From Undaria pinnatifida (Eukaryota; Sar; Phaeophyceae; Laminariales; Alariaceae): a DNA stretch of 64,000 nt. Location: NCBI GenBank assembly GCA_012845835.1, contig JABAKD010000011.1:7750381-7814380 (forward strand). The letters run 5' to 3'. This document shows positions 53,601 to 63,286 of this stretch, piece by piece. Position numbers and translations under genes: made by a program. Positions within the stretch are counted from its first letter, which is position 1. Every line of letters begins with the position of its first letter. Under the pieces are notes generated by a model. The model saw only the letters and a list, made by a program, of their open reading frames with translations, had not been told where the DNA came from and made no database searches.

Positions 53601-56600
53601 ATCGGCTCCCCTACCCCCGCTGGCAGGAGCGAAAAAATCGGGAAACCCGTCACTTGAAGCCGGGCGGTAACCTTGCCGAACAAAGCGCACATGAGAGGGG
53701 GGGGGGTGTTATGGTATTTCCCTGAGAAGCTTGTGAAGGCTTAGGATACGGGGCACAGCAGTGCAAGATTTAAGAGTATATGGGATAAGGGGGTGGCGTA
53801 TGACCAGGAAGGCATGTACGTACAGGAAAACAGGGGAAGGATATAGCAAGAATTTGGTTCTCTTTCGTTCAGCCCCTTCCGTGGGCGAGGCGAAGGACGA
53901 TAAAGAAGAGCTTCTGTATAGGAGGATACCCAAGTGAGCAGCTCCACGGGGGCACCCTGCGGGAAGGTAAGCGATCCGACGCAGGGAGGGAGCGGAAAGG
54001 GGCGTTAGAATTATACGTAGAACATCCACAATAACGAACAATAATAAAAACAAAAAGACTACCGTTCATCGACGACGTTATCCGCCTTGACCAAAATGGA
54101 GCATGGATGGGTAGCAGCACCGCGACATTGCTTTTGGACTGGCATCAGTGCATGTATGTGCGCGACAAAACAAGGTCTGCGTTACCTTTGACGTTCCGAC
54201 GCCGATGGTAGCCACCCCTTCCAGACTAGAACGAACAGCATCGTAGGCGCGCACTCCACGGGCAACCGCCGCCGAAGTAGCCGCCTACGCATAAGGCGGC
54301 AGTCACCGACTTAATATCAGAAAAAACTGTAATTTTGCGGGATGGCACCTTATAAACTCCGGATGTAAAATGTGTGGGGGGGGAATTCATGCATCAATTG
54401 TCTGTTTCGTTCGGGGGGGGGGGGGGGGGGGGGGGGGGGGGTAATGGAGACAACGGGCGTTGGCTGGAATAAACTGTATATCATATTAACACACCAACGG
54501 TCTTTATATTGACGACCAAAATGGCACCTCGTACGTCCTCCGTTTTTATTGTTTCAATTATGACGGGTTTGTACGCTACGTTAGCCGTTGAATCTACGTA
54601 ACCGACGTACCGCGGGGCACACTCAGTTAGCGTGCTCTGAGATAACCGTGTCTTGGCAAAAATATGAGAGCGATTGAGCAGAGAGAGCGACGATTGTTTT
54701 ATGTAACGAAAGGGAACCCGACCGTCTTTGTTACCCGTATGGCATCGACGTTGTTTCCGTCAGTGGAGTTTCCATTGGTGCATGGCGCAAATCACACGTT
54801 GGAAATAGGGTGCCCTTGAGCTTCATGCTTGCTGTTGATTGTGCTTGGATGTGATACTGCCACGACAGCGGTTATGTTATTCTGGGGAGTTTCAATGCGA
54901 GGTTGGCTTCATCGCAGCGGGATATTGAGATGTGGGGAATTGCGTCATGAATGTGGCGCAGCACTCGCGCTCTATTTTTATTATGTCTACACGGACGCTC
55001 GAGTCGAACGCTTGAAAAAAACACATTATCTTTTTTTCTATCTGCTGGTAACTCCGCCACCGCAGCATCGTCTGCCACGAGGAAATCCTCGCTACGCTTC
55101 GAGGATCAAGTAAGCACACACCCTTCCGCCGGAGGACTAAACATACGAATGAATAAATAAAATTTGTGCCGTGTCCCGGTTACCGTGTTTAAACCGACCT
55201 GAAGGCGTTCTTGTATCCCCCTCGCCTTCTCCTCGGCCACACCTAGATCCTTCCTCACGTCCGACTCGATCTGACGTTTAATAACCGGCAACAAGGAAGG
55301 GTAACAATAGCAGCGTTTAGAAGGTGGTACCAAGGAGAGTCAGTCATGTGCGGGCATAGAACCCGTGCTTTCGTCGTGAAAAAGGCACACGTCCTAACCA
55401 TTTGTTAGACGAAAATTACCTCCTGGATTGAAAAGACTTGAAGCGAGAAAGCTTCGAAAATTAGAGATATTCAAGTGATAACTGCTCTTTGGGCCTGGAT
55501 CAAAGACTTGAACCGAGCTAACCTGAAAAATGGTGACATTCAAGTAATAACAGCAGCTGTTTCGGTCTGGATCAAACTGAACGATCGCCGTCAAGCCCAA
55601 CATGAGGCGTTCGCGCAAGAGCGGCGCGGAAGCTCCGACTGTTTAGGAATCAAAAGACATAGCTGCACACGGGAAGGAGCGATAACAACGGCGCTCAACA
55701 GACTGTCATGCTACGACACGGATCAACACCAAAGACGGACACATCTCGCCTAGGCTAATGAACACAGACAATCCATAGCGAGAGTAAGGTGCGATTGTCG
55801 AGCGTTAAAACACCTTGATCTATCTATCTATGTGTATGTAAGCCGTTCAATGTACAATGCATTTGATCGAACTCAAAGCTGATGTTTTAAAAACCATTTT
55901 ATAAAATGTTTCCGGGTAAAGCTTGAGCAGGAAGCAGGCATAGAAGGGAGTTAGATTTTTGTGCATAGTTTTCCTTTAGTTTCCGAGATTTTTCTTCTTT
56001 CGGGAACGTTGAGAGTGATCAACGTTGAAAGTTCATACATACGGTACATTTATTTTCGGATGGCGAACACAAAAAAATAATAATAATGATAACAATAATA
56101 GTAATAACCCCGCGAACGTGAGTGAGTGCAAGTTTCGAGCGCTAAATACGCACTGCTCATTCCTCCTCCTCCCCGATACGTTACAAAGGCCGTTCGATGT
56201 AGAAATTCTCCCTGAGAGTCTTCATGTCGCTTGACATGACCTGCCTGTGCTTGACACGATGGCCTCTTCAGGTCGCTGTGATTAAAAATAATTCCATAGG
56301 TCGCTGGTGCGCTCGGAAAGGCTCTAGGTCGCTGTGCTATGGTGGCTGGCGAGGCTGTGCACTCGAGTGACCAGATCACCAGCGTGGGACAAAATAAAAA
56401 ACCCAAAGGGGCGAACCTTTGAAGGGAGCCCTGAGGATAACATCGCTCTCAATGCTTTCGCTTTTTCCACGGCCGCCTCCATGTCTCCTAGCGCACCCGC
56501 CTCCACTACTACATCCTCCAGATCCAATTTTTGTCCCTGCTTTCGTTGTAAAATGCAGAGAAAAATGTGCCAATATATGCGGTATGCATAAGAGGGGGGG

Positions 56601-57881
56601 GGCGCTCAATGCCGATGCAACCCCAAACTTGACATCGCGTAAAATCAAACAGGGGAGAGCATCATAGGGTCAAATCACAACAAGCAAAAAACAAACAGCG
56701 CAAGCTTGCACGTAGAACAAGCAAATGAATCAGATCAAATCCAGAGCTGCACGCCCGTGGGTCGCTCGGATGTCACGTGACCGCCGAACATATTTTATAA
56801 AAACTATTTCAAAGACGAAAGCTGTGAGGTCGTATTTCATAAAACTATTTTGAACACGTCAGCCGTGAGGTCGAAACATTCAAGGGCCGATACTCATACT
56901 TGCAAAGCTGCGTGATACACCGGCCGCTCGTTTGTACAGATGTAGTATCCATTGAACACACAGTAGTAATCACTGAGTCCTACGGATACTGTCGCGGTGA
57001 ACATCAACAACAAAATGCTGCCCGTAAAAGTAATGGTAGCGACTACAAGTAATTCGACTCAAGGTATTATAGTGAGTTGCTATGATTCATAATGTTTCAG
57101 TGTTACTAGCAACATAATAAATACATAGCAGGTACAATAGTAACTTATCGATAGTAACCACAATACGTGTAAAACCACAAATTGTTGGCATCAAACTTGC
57201 AGTAAACCGTGGAAACAACACCAGTACTACAGATGGCATTACGCGCGAGACAGCAGCATCCCATACAGCACAAACGATACAACATTTTCACACGAATGTT
57301 TTACGTACTATTAATAAGTCGTTTCTCTTGTAAGCACAAATCTGAGCAGAGCAAAACAGCATTAACATAAATACTTTTTTTACATGTGTAGACAACGTTA
57401 TCAACGTGTGCTGTCAAGTCACCTCCCCGTCCATGATGTCGTCTTCCTCGTCCATGTGTTTATCGTTTTCGCCCGCCGGGTGTTCGCCGCGTCTCCCCCA
57501 CCCGTAGCCTTCCCCTTGCTCCACGGCACCATTACTATGTCTTGCCTCGTTTACTTCCGCGCCCTCTTCCGATTTTTCCCCACCCCCTTCATGAGCAGAA
57601 AATTGTGAACTGTCACCATGGATTTGTTGTTTTTGTCGGGGTTTCCTTTCGTCGTCGAGGGCGTTTCCTCCTGTGCCCCTAACACCGCCTTCGGAATTGC
57701 CGCCGCGGGCGGTTTCAGGAGGCTCAGACGCCGGGGCCATTAAGGTAGGACTGCGCTGACAATCGTTTCCCCTCGATGGCGACTGTGAGTGAGGTTTCAC
57801 GGGGGGTATAGGTTGCCCCGTTCTCGTCGCCTGTCCTCTGGGTGTTACGTTTTCTCGAGCTGCTGGTACCGTTGTTGCTGC

Positions 57882-57918
<37 letters not shown>

Positions 57919-58570
57919 GCTGCTGTCGCTGTTGTTGTTAGTGCTGGTGTTGCTGTTGTTGTTAGTGCTGGTGTTGCTGCTGTTGCCGTTGTTTCCGTTG
58001 CTCTTGCTGCTGTTGTTGCCGTTGCCGTTGCCCTTGCCGTTGCCGTTGCCGTTGCTGTTGCTGTTGCTGTTCCAGCTGCTGTTGTCGCTGCTCCCGCCGT
58101 CGTTGTTGCGGTTGCTGCTGTCGCTGCAGTGACAAAAGTGTCGAGGCTGTGGTTGTCTCCTTCTATGGTCGTGGCAGCAGCGGACAGAACGTTCACCTTA
58201 TCTCCCCCTGGAAGATACCACCCCGATGGCGCGCCTGCCCACCTCACCCCAAGCCTCGCCGCGGCTGCGTCCCTAAAGATCGGGACAACCTTTCGAACAT
58301 TTTGTGTAGCGGGAGTAGAGGGTTGCAGTTTTTGGCTGATTAGTCGCTGATAAAAAGCCTCTGAATATTTGGAGGGGGGAGGAAGGGGGTGGTAAACGAT
58401 TATAGCTCTATCTAGGTCGTTTAGACTAGTCAATGCCAAAAGCTCACCAGGCAGAATATTTCGGGAGGCGGTGGGAACAAGGGGCTGCAGTTCTAGGCCT
58501 TTTAGTCACTTACGAAAACATGGCTAATAATGTCGGCAATTAGAGCAGCTCCGGCGGCCATGCGCTCCAT
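44305..58570 (-). CDS. Large coiled-coil / helical-repeat protein, unidentified
   Basis: Ten minus-strand exons keep an open frame with matching phase: 58514-58570 (or from 58635), 57423-58346, 56417-56536, 55199-55270, 53507-53605, 51820-51929, 49610-49802, 48148-48710, 45420-45794, 44305-44689, about 965 residues from the proposed ATG. The protein is very rich in Glu, Arg, Lys and Ala: an Ala/Thr low-complexity region, helical segments (MEAAVEKAKALRAML, VAEEKARGIQERLQ), a charged coiled coil (RLDKEERERKRAEKQRVKEE) and a TPR-like helix pair (VTVNNLGVLLVEQGNRDSAQ). The C-terminal half has ECLNVGVALFEDQDPFWWRR and a basic coiled-coil tail ending NRVDDGDGEREKR. I recognise no named family. The 3' exons are well supported; the start and the donor at 48148 are not. 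Confidence 0.7.
44831..45040 (-). pseudogene. Decayed tandem copy of the terminal exon's start
   Basis: CAACGCCGCAAGGAGTGCCAGCG-type sequence recurs: this copy reads AACGCCGCAAGGAGTGCCAG and GGAAGCTTCGCCTG, matching 44616-44690, and the flanking intron (GATATATATGTGGAGGC) matches too. The frame is lost, giving KEQQERKPILVKNAARSASG. Confidence 0.75.
45420..45794 (-). CDS. Coiled-coil gene, penultimate exon
   Basis: Acceptor CACTATGCAG; codes CEDLFKGLSPKALLAASGPA, DSWECLNVGVALFEDQDPFW, EDEAERAQSLAEEMERRRLD and YTDLEVLDVLDPARAARIRL. Donor AG|gtacgg, phase 2 on both sides. The best-looking coding exon of the gene. Confidence 0.85.
45885..46160. repeat. Dispersed repeat family 3, copy 1
   Basis: Shares AGATTCTAAGAAATTTCTGA, GAGCTCCTACCATGAG, CACTCGTTCGCGCAA, GTGCGCTAGCCCTGA and CTTGCGACCCCTAG with copies near 46895-47260 and 61085-61600. 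Ends of the same family lie at 31,415-31,485 and 42,748-42,815 in the opposite orientation. Confidence 0.6.
46895..47260. repeat. Dispersed repeat family 3, copy 2
   Basis: Same order of blocks: TTTCTGAGCTCCTAACGTGA, CACCCGAAACGTGACTTCGG, GCTCGTTCGCGCAAC, CTATCCGCTAGCCCTA. In intron 9 of the coiled-coil gene. Confidence 0.6.
47455..47565. mobile_element. MITE family 1 fragment
   Basis: GCGTGCTACGCGACACGATA and GAACGACGGAGCTCCTTACC, one end of the element, 110 bp before a full copy at 47674. Confidence 0.55.
47674..47945. mobile_element. MITE family 1, copy E
   Basis: GACGCGTGCTACGATAGAAG at the left, CTTCTATCGTAGCACGCGTC at the right: a perfect 20-bp inverted pair. CTCA flanks both sides and may be the target duplication. 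Best-preserved copy in the window. Confidence 0.88.
48148..48710 (-). CDS. Coiled-coil gene exon (acidic/Gly-rich)
   Basis: Acceptor ATCATGAACAG, then AAVEMAEAGLQEIAEMRRIN, an Ala/Thr/Pro linker, RNVAHAMEGSKFVQSNEERE, a Gly/Glu-rich stretch and HIKEAEREQGEEAKTTLGDE. I chose donor GCCAG|gtatcg because it gives phase 2 and fits the next exon; an earlier donor inside the Gly-rich part is possible. Confidence 0.6.
49610..49802 (-). CDS. Coiled-coil gene exon with TPR-like pair
   Basis: Acceptor ACAACAACAG; YRSAAQESEKTQAEQYWKRL, VALRQRRRKGSPGAAVTVNN, LGVLLVEQGNRDSAQAAEGR, KLLK. Phase 2 in, phase 0 out at AAG|gtggca, a weak donor. Confidence 0.78.
50838..50925 (+). repeat. Short dispersed repeat, copy 2
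   Basis: GTGTGGTGAGCTTAAGCTT and GCCGGAGGATTGAAAAA match the copy at 779-850. A GAAA microsatellite follows (50,920-50,946). Confidence 0.6.
51072..51330. mobile_element. MITE family 2, copy B
   Basis: TTCTACGATACCCCCGCCC at one end; the opposite orientation of the family interior follows: TGGCTGCTCGACACGAGGA, ACTATCGAACGATGACGTCG, GAGCTGGTTTCGAAACCGGC. The far end GGGGGGGCTCGATCGAAGAA is diverged. Confidence 0.7.
51820..51929 (-). CDS. Coiled-coil gene exon, charged helix
   Basis: Acceptor TATTCGCACAG; RLDKEERERKRAEKQRVKEE then RLKEEIDLYERGLSA. Donor GCCAG|gtgaac, phase 2. Confidence 0.82.
52030..52225. repeat. GGAAGCTTCC-rich tandem repeat
   Basis: About 45-bp units with CGGAAGCTTCCAC, CTTCCATCTTCTTCC, ACTGAAGCTTCCATAG and CAAGGAAGCTTCCACGAG. 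Palindromes inside each unit could fold into hairpins. Confidence 0.7.
52885..53410 (-). pseudogene. Three decayed copies of the AKERQ exon edge
   Basis: At 52,885-52,945, 53,170-53,290 and 53,338-53,400 the sequence repeats the donor side of the exon at 53507-53605. On the minus strand they read MEGAKERQARK then stop, MGAKEGQARGNSL and IDRAKERQAGRNSS, against IDRAKERQARHYSS at the exon. The first two also share the intronic GGGGACAT/GTCCCC block. Confidence 0.7.
53507..53605 (-). CDS. Coiled-coil gene exon ending at a GC donor
   Basis: PMAGRFEEESREARAEMRRK then VALDEIDRAKERQ. The only donor that keeps phase and meets the next exon is CAG|gcaaga, a GC-AG intron. The acceptor is either GGGGAG at 53606 (phase 0) or the more typical CTGCCAG at 53620 (phase 1, requiring a shifted donor upstream). 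ATG inside PMAG could also be a start codon. Confidence 0.68.
54413..54441. repeat. Poly-G run of about 29
   Basis: Uninterrupted G tract in an intron of the coiled-coil gene; its exact length is likely unreliable in any assembly. Confidence 0.9.
55199..55270 (-). CDS. Coiled-coil gene short exon
   Basis: IESDVRKDLGVAEEKARGIQ then ERLQ, 24 codons, acceptor TAAACGTCAG, donor CAG|gtcggt, phase 0. Confidence 0.68.
55440..55592. repeat. Two-copy tandem repeat of ~72 bp
   Basis: Two units with ACTTGAA(G/C)CGAG at the start and GG(C/T)CTGGATCAAA at the end, and ATTCAAGTRATAAC in the middle. Confidence 0.7.
56417..56536 (-). CDS. Coiled-coil gene exon, amphipathic helices
   Basis: Acceptor ACGAAAGCAG; GQKLDLEDVVVEAGALGDME then AAVEKAKALRAMLSSGLPSK, 40 codons, donor AAG|gttcgc, phase 0. 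Confidence 0.75.
56537..57422 (-). other. Intron of coiled-coil gene
   Basis: AT-rich, with no repeat family recognised. Confidence 0.4.
57423..58346 (-). CDS. Coiled-coil gene exon with Ala/Thr low-complexity region
   Basis: From acceptor TTTTTATCAG: RLISQKLQPSTPATQNVRKV, PIFRDAAAARLGVRWAGAPS, GWYLPGGDKVNVLSAAATT, then 80-90 residues of Ala/Thr written by a (GTT)n-derived tract, a Pro/Gly/Ser region and HMDEEDDIMDGE at GAG|gtgact. If the donor is not used the frame stops two codons later, making this a terminal exon of a separate gene. Confidence 0.55.
57868..58125. repeat. (GTT/GCT)n imperfect microsatellite inside an exon
   Basis: GTT, GCT and GCC triplets in long runs. On the minus strand they are AAC/AGC/GGC in one frame and ACA/GCA (Thr/Ala) in the open frame. 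Confidence 0.85.
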
Positions 58571-58635
58571 CCCCGCAGGAGTCGGGAGAGGGCAAACAGT
58601 AGGTTCGTGTCGCGGTAGGTAGCGTGGGGATCCAC
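58514..58635 (-). CDS. First recognised exon of coiled-coil gene
   Basis: Acceptor-like CTCAGACAG at 58,636 and a strong donor TTTTC|gtaagt. The only fully open frame reads GSPRYLPRHEPTVCPLPTPA then GMERMAAGAALIADIISHVF. It could be internal (entry phase 1, partner not found) or hold the start codon ATG at 58568-58570. Confidence 0.5.
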
Positions 58636-59071
58636 CTGTCTGAGCGATTTTTTTTTTTTTCTGAGGTTCCTTGCTCGAAGAGTTTAATGCCTTACTCAGA
58701 AAGTGGGACACATGAAAACTGGAAGCTTGTTTCTGCTCATCCCATTTACGACGTTCGCGCTTTTCCTTTCTTATTCTCCCTCCCTTGGCTTAACCCATAG
58801 CGAGGGTCAGGTAGCGGGCTGTTCTTCATCCCCCCTCCTCGCCACGCTACGTGCGTTCATTCTTACCGCGAGAAGACTGCCAGCCCCTTTCTTCCTTCGT
58901 CGAACTCGCGTCGGATCGCGTGCCTACCCCCGCGCTGCTGGGCGCTCTCAGCAACAATTGAGTCCTCATCTGTTTCTTGTTGTATTTTTGCACGAAAACT
59001 CAAAAGTCCGACCCACGTGGGATGAAACCCCAGAACCACCTGACCACCGGGGCGACCGGTATTTCAACCCC

Positions 59072-59392
59072 AGACTCGTGTGACGAGAGAGGTATACCGC
59101 TTTTTGGCTTTTGTGTTTTCTCAATGACGGGGCTCCTTAACCTACTAATACTATACTATACTAATATACTAATACTATCGTCGGAAAATAAATAAATAAT
59201 AGGGCCACTTTTTTTGTGTTTCCACTTTTCTTGTGTTTGCATAATTTTCTCGTCGTCGTGTACCTAGGCCATGGGGTGTTTTCATCCGGTATGTACCTGG
59301 TAGCAGTTATAGTTTTCCTCCACAAATCAGATTTGTAGGGAGAGGAAACAAAAAAAGAAGTATTAGTGCGCCTCTATCGTGATACGCTTCCC
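59072..59392. mobile_element. MITE family 1, copy F (diverged)
   Basis: Left end near TGTGACGAGAGAGGT, right end GCGCCTCTATCGTGATACGC. The interior has AATGACGGGGCTCCTTAACC, GTGTACCTAGGCCATGGG and TTTTCATCCGGTA. Part of its middle is a small TACTAATA-type tandem expansion. Confidence 0.65.
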
Positions 59393-61084
59393 CACTGCTG
59401 AAACAATCCCGTAGCCTATCTATGCATACTCAACGAGCGAACAGTGTTCCAGCGACATCGATTCGGTAGATCCTTCGCATTGAGCCCTGTGCGAGGCAAG
59501 AGCTCTTAGGCCTGAAAGTGCCAAACTTTGTACAAATTTTGTACAACTATTCTTAAACACCGTCAGCTGTTGTTGGGCTCGACAAATTTCAGGGTCGGTT
59601 TATATATTGCTGATCTTTGCAAAGCTGCGTGGTGCACCGGCCGCTTGCGTTTATTTACGGGTGTACATGTAGTGTACCCTTTGAATACGCATGACTCCTA
59701 TCTCGATGTTTGCATTCAACAACAAAATGTCATCCTACAGCTACATTCTATGTATAGACTAGTGATGCGTGTTGTGGAATACGTTTGGCGCCCTATAGCA
59801 GAGTGCAACGCTACCACATCTTACCCCTTCTTCTCCATCAGCCAGCCATTTTTGCACGCCTTCCACGGCCCTTGAAACCCACCCGGGGCCCATCAGCCAC
59901 GCCTTCGACCGACTGCACACAATGCGACAACAATATACGAATCCACGCGGTTAAAGCGGAGCGGGAAGATTCTGCAACTGACCGAAGCGGCGATCGAGGA
60001 AGGTATTCCATTTTCACGGACGGTTTTGAGCCACTCGTACGAATGACTCCTCTGTGCCTTACGGGGGAAAAAAAAAAAAAAAACGAAAACAAAAAACTTC
60101 CAAGGTACATTTTGTGTGTTTTTTTTTGGTGCAACGTGCTGTGGCTTATCATTCCGTTTTCGGACGGTGAAGCGTACCATTTCTGAAAAAAAAAATGGTC
60201 GTCAAAAAATACTCCCCCCAGGATTCATGTCGCTCAAACTTTACACAGCACACGAAAGCTTAATATCGCGAAAGGAACAGGTGTGTGTGGGGGCCGGGGG
60301 GGGGGGGGGGGGGACTCGCGCGAGAGACCGACCCCGAGCCCGCCCCCCCCCCAAAAAAAAAACACAGACAAACAAACAAGCAAGAGCCCGAGATCAAGGT
60401 TTCAACGATAGAGGTTCGAGTAGCACCGAGAAATAATCTTTGGGCTTCTCGTTTTGAGGAGCTATGTGCCGTATACCTCGCCCGAACATTGACGGTGAAA
60501 AAGACTACAGTAGTATTAACAGTAGCGCAACAGGATGATCGGTCTCCTCGTGGCCTAGGAACAGGAAGTTAACGAGTAACAGTCAATCAAAAACTCTTGA
60601 GTTGTATTGTTCTGGTTCTTGATTCCCCGAAGAGTCGCAGCGGACCTTTACCCGTTTCAGTGGACAGAGCGGTGGGTGGACGGGGGGTTACCCAGCAGAT
60701 GGTCAAACGCATCACGTGTATATTAAGTTACTCCTACGAAGTACAACGCAGAGGGGACCGGAGCAGAGCCCTCTCGCAAAGCTTCACAACTGAGGAAGAA
60801 GAGGCGCAGAGAATTTTGAGCGCGGCGGCTGCGCCATCACAACGAAAGGTGGCGCCCAACCGGGGATTACGTTCCGCAATGAATCCCCCACGACAATAAA
60901 GCCGATCTTCTATTGTAACTCCATACTATCATCAACATATTCCAACGAAATTATGATGGTTCCCCAGTCGCGGAGTCTCGCCAGTCAGAATGATGGGTCG
61001 AAAAATGTCACAGCAGGAGTCCCCGCGATAAGGCGATCTAAGGAAGGCAGTGACCCCCGACATAAGGCGGAGTCATCGCACGCC

Positions 61085-61600
61085 AGGGGCGTGGTGCGGC
61101 ATGATTCTAAGAATTTTCTGACCCCCTAACATGAGGAGGAGCTCATCAATGTCTCACCCGAAACACGCTTCCTTCAAAGGCGTTTTTTTCGTTCGCGCAA
61201 CCCTAACCAAAAAACGTTTCTATGCGCTAGTCCTGAAAACAAAAGCGGTCGTAAAAGGGTCGTTCTGCGGTGGTAACCCCCCCCCCCCAACTTTTCTTTA
61301 AACGAAAACGCCGGTTTTGCAACCAACTCCCGGCCGTATCTCCTGACATACGGTGCCCCTTTGCCACCTCGATGTCATCGTCCGATAGTCCTTTGCAACC
61401 AAGGAAACACACGAAAATATTTCCTTCAGCTTAGCATCGTTCCTCGTGTCGAGCAGCCAAGAAGCGTTCGTAAAAAAACGAAAATCGCTGGTATTGGAGG
61501 GGGATGGCTATCGTAGAATCAGTCGTAAAATTATCCACGCTTGAGGAGCTACCACCAGCCAGAAACTTCCGACCCCTCCAAACATGCAAAACCTTCCGTG
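61085..61600. repeat. Dispersed repeat family 3, copy 3, split by MITE family 2
   Basis: Left part: GATTCTAAGAATTTTCTGA, CTAACATGAGGAGGAGCTCA, TCACCCGAAACACGCTTCC, TATGCGCTAGTCCTGA. Right part after the insertion: GAGGAGCTACCACCAGCCAG and AACTTCCGACCCCTCC. Confidence 0.55.
61258..61530. mobile_element. MITE family 2, copy C
   Basis: TTCTGCGGTGGTAACCCCC at the left, GGGGGATGGCTATCGTAGAA at the right. The interior has AACGCCGGTTTTGCAACCAA, CGATGTCATCGTCCGATAG and CTCGTGTCGAGCAGCCAAGA. Confidence 0.72.
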
Positions 61601-61679
61601 GATGATGACTCGGCGGTCACAACCGCCTGGGGCGGCTGAGAAGTCGCGCTCATGGCCTTGACTGAATGTGCAAGGCGGC

Positions 61680-62075
61680 TTTCCCCCAAGAGGTGGTCAT
61701 AGTTGCTCTGGTACAACCATCGCCTTATTGAGGGACCTCTGCGGTAAGGTGGTCATAGTTGCTCTGGCACAACCACCGCCTTTTAGAGGAACCCCTGCGG
61801 TAAGGTGGTCATAGTTGCTCTGGCACAACCACCGCCTTATTGAGGGACTCCTGCTGTCAGGTGGTCATAGTTGCTCTGGCACAACCACCGCCTTATAGAG
61901 GGACTCCTGCTGTCAGGTGGTCCTATTGCTCTGGCACAACCACCGCCTTATTGAGGGACCCCCTGCTGTAAGGTGGTCCTATTGCTCTGGCACAACCACC
62001 GCCTTATTGAGGGACCCCCTGCTGTAAGGTGGTCATATTGCTCTGGCACAACCACCGCCTTATCGGGGAACCCCT
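61680..62075. repeat. 57-bp tandem repeat with internal hairpin, about 7 copies
   Basis: Each unit reads AAGGTGGTCATAGTTGCTCT, GGCACAACCACCGCCTTATT, GAGGGACCCCTGCTGT. AAGGTGGT near the start and ACCACCGCCTT in the middle can pair. Two units lack the AGT in CATAGTTG. The last copy runs into CCTATCGTAGCACGCGTC, a lone MITE family 1 end. Confidence 0.92.
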
Positions 62076-62291
62076 ATCGTAGCACGCGTCCGAGTGCTCT
62101 CCGCGTGCGCGCAGATCATCCTCCAGCAACCTGTCACATTACCGCAGAAGCACCGCGATGTTTTCATGCAGCACTTTTCGCCTCCCCCCCCCCCCCCTCC
62201 CTCCTTTTTGTCGCAAAATCACAACATCGTCCTGTTGACCCTGGCACTACAATAGCTAGCTAGCACTACGGGGAGTCACTAATGTAGTAAT

Positions 62292-62600
62292 TGCCGGCGG
62301 CCGCGAAGGTCTAGCGGGTTAACAACGTAACACTACTCAGAAGGTCGATTTCGATGGTTCGAGCCCCCCCCGAGTGCATACTCGTAATAAACCCTTAGGG
62401 ACTTTTCTTTGCGCAAAACTGACTCGGGGAAAGCGCGGGAGCGTGAGTTGCTGTTAAAAAAAATTTGATGAGACCGACGAGCGTTGGGAATGCTGCAACC
62501 TCTGCGAAATACAACTAAAGGCGCGTACCGCTGGGGAGAAGGAACGACATCTGTGACCATGGCTTGTCCAGAAGCTGGAATGAAAGTAAACGTGAGAATT
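62292..62600 (+). mobile_element. tRNA-derived SINE, family A, copy 3 (diverged head)
   Basis: Head GCCGGCGGCCGCGAAGGTCT with A-box-like GGTCTAGCGGGTTAAC and B box GGTTCGAGCCCC, then CGAGTGCATACTCGT, GAAAGCGCGGGAGCGTGAGT and the tail TCTGTGACCATGGCTTGTCC as in the other copies. Its tRNA part differs more than its body, so it may be a separate subfamily. Confidence 0.75.
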
Positions 62601-63286
62601 GGAAAGAAAAGCGAAGGCAAATCCTTCACGAGAACATACACATCCCGTAGCACTCGCAATTGAAGCACCACACACACCGCTCACAAGCAAGATGAGTTTC
62701 GACAAGATCCGCGGTCTCACAGCTGAAGCGTTTTTAATCTTTTAAATTAAACCTACCGAATGAAGTCCGAGGGTGTTGTTTTTTGGAAACTCTTCGGTTA
62801 CCCCTTTTTAATATGCGGGCTAACGACATATCAGAAGTTCAACCACCTTTCCAAACGCACGTTTGGTTGCCCATTTGTAAATACGCGGTTTATACGATAT
62901 TATCCCAAACTCACCGGAGTGCGAACCAGTTCAAACAAAAAATTTTCCGATTTTTTTCGACAAACGCGGGTAACGGATGGCTACAATAGTACAAGCCATC
63001 TAGGGCACCAAAAAAATGGAAGGTGGTATTTACAGAAAATATGAAACTCAGGCTGATATTTACAAAAATATAACATATCCGGAAGCCGTTTTTACTGAGA
63101 CTAACGTAGAACGCGCCCTCTCCCAATAGAAACCCAGCCCCGGTCAATATTCATATTGCTTATGCACCCGTTGCACTGAACTTAAAGTAGAACGCACGCC
63201 CTCCTAAAATAAGAAACCCAGCCTGGGCCAGTGTTTCCGTTTCTTATTCGGTGACCTGTACCGTATCTCCGACCCGATCTCCTCAC

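Larger units (their letters stand above)
58636..63286. other. Repeat-rich stretch, no supported exon
   Basis: Contains MITE family 1 copy F, family 3 and MITE family 2 nested copies, the 57-bp tandem array and SINE A copy 3. It is either the long first intron of the coiled-coil gene or an intergenic space. Confidence 0.5.

Noticed and set aside
59914-59971. Possible minus-strand exon linking 63287 to 58635
   Set aside because: The phase first seemed to fit, but recounting the donor GTGTGCA|gtcggt gives exit phase 0, not the needed phase 1.
61680-62075. CRISPR array
   Set aside because: Repeats are contiguous 57-bp units without unique spacers, in a eukaryotic intron-rich context with no cas genes.
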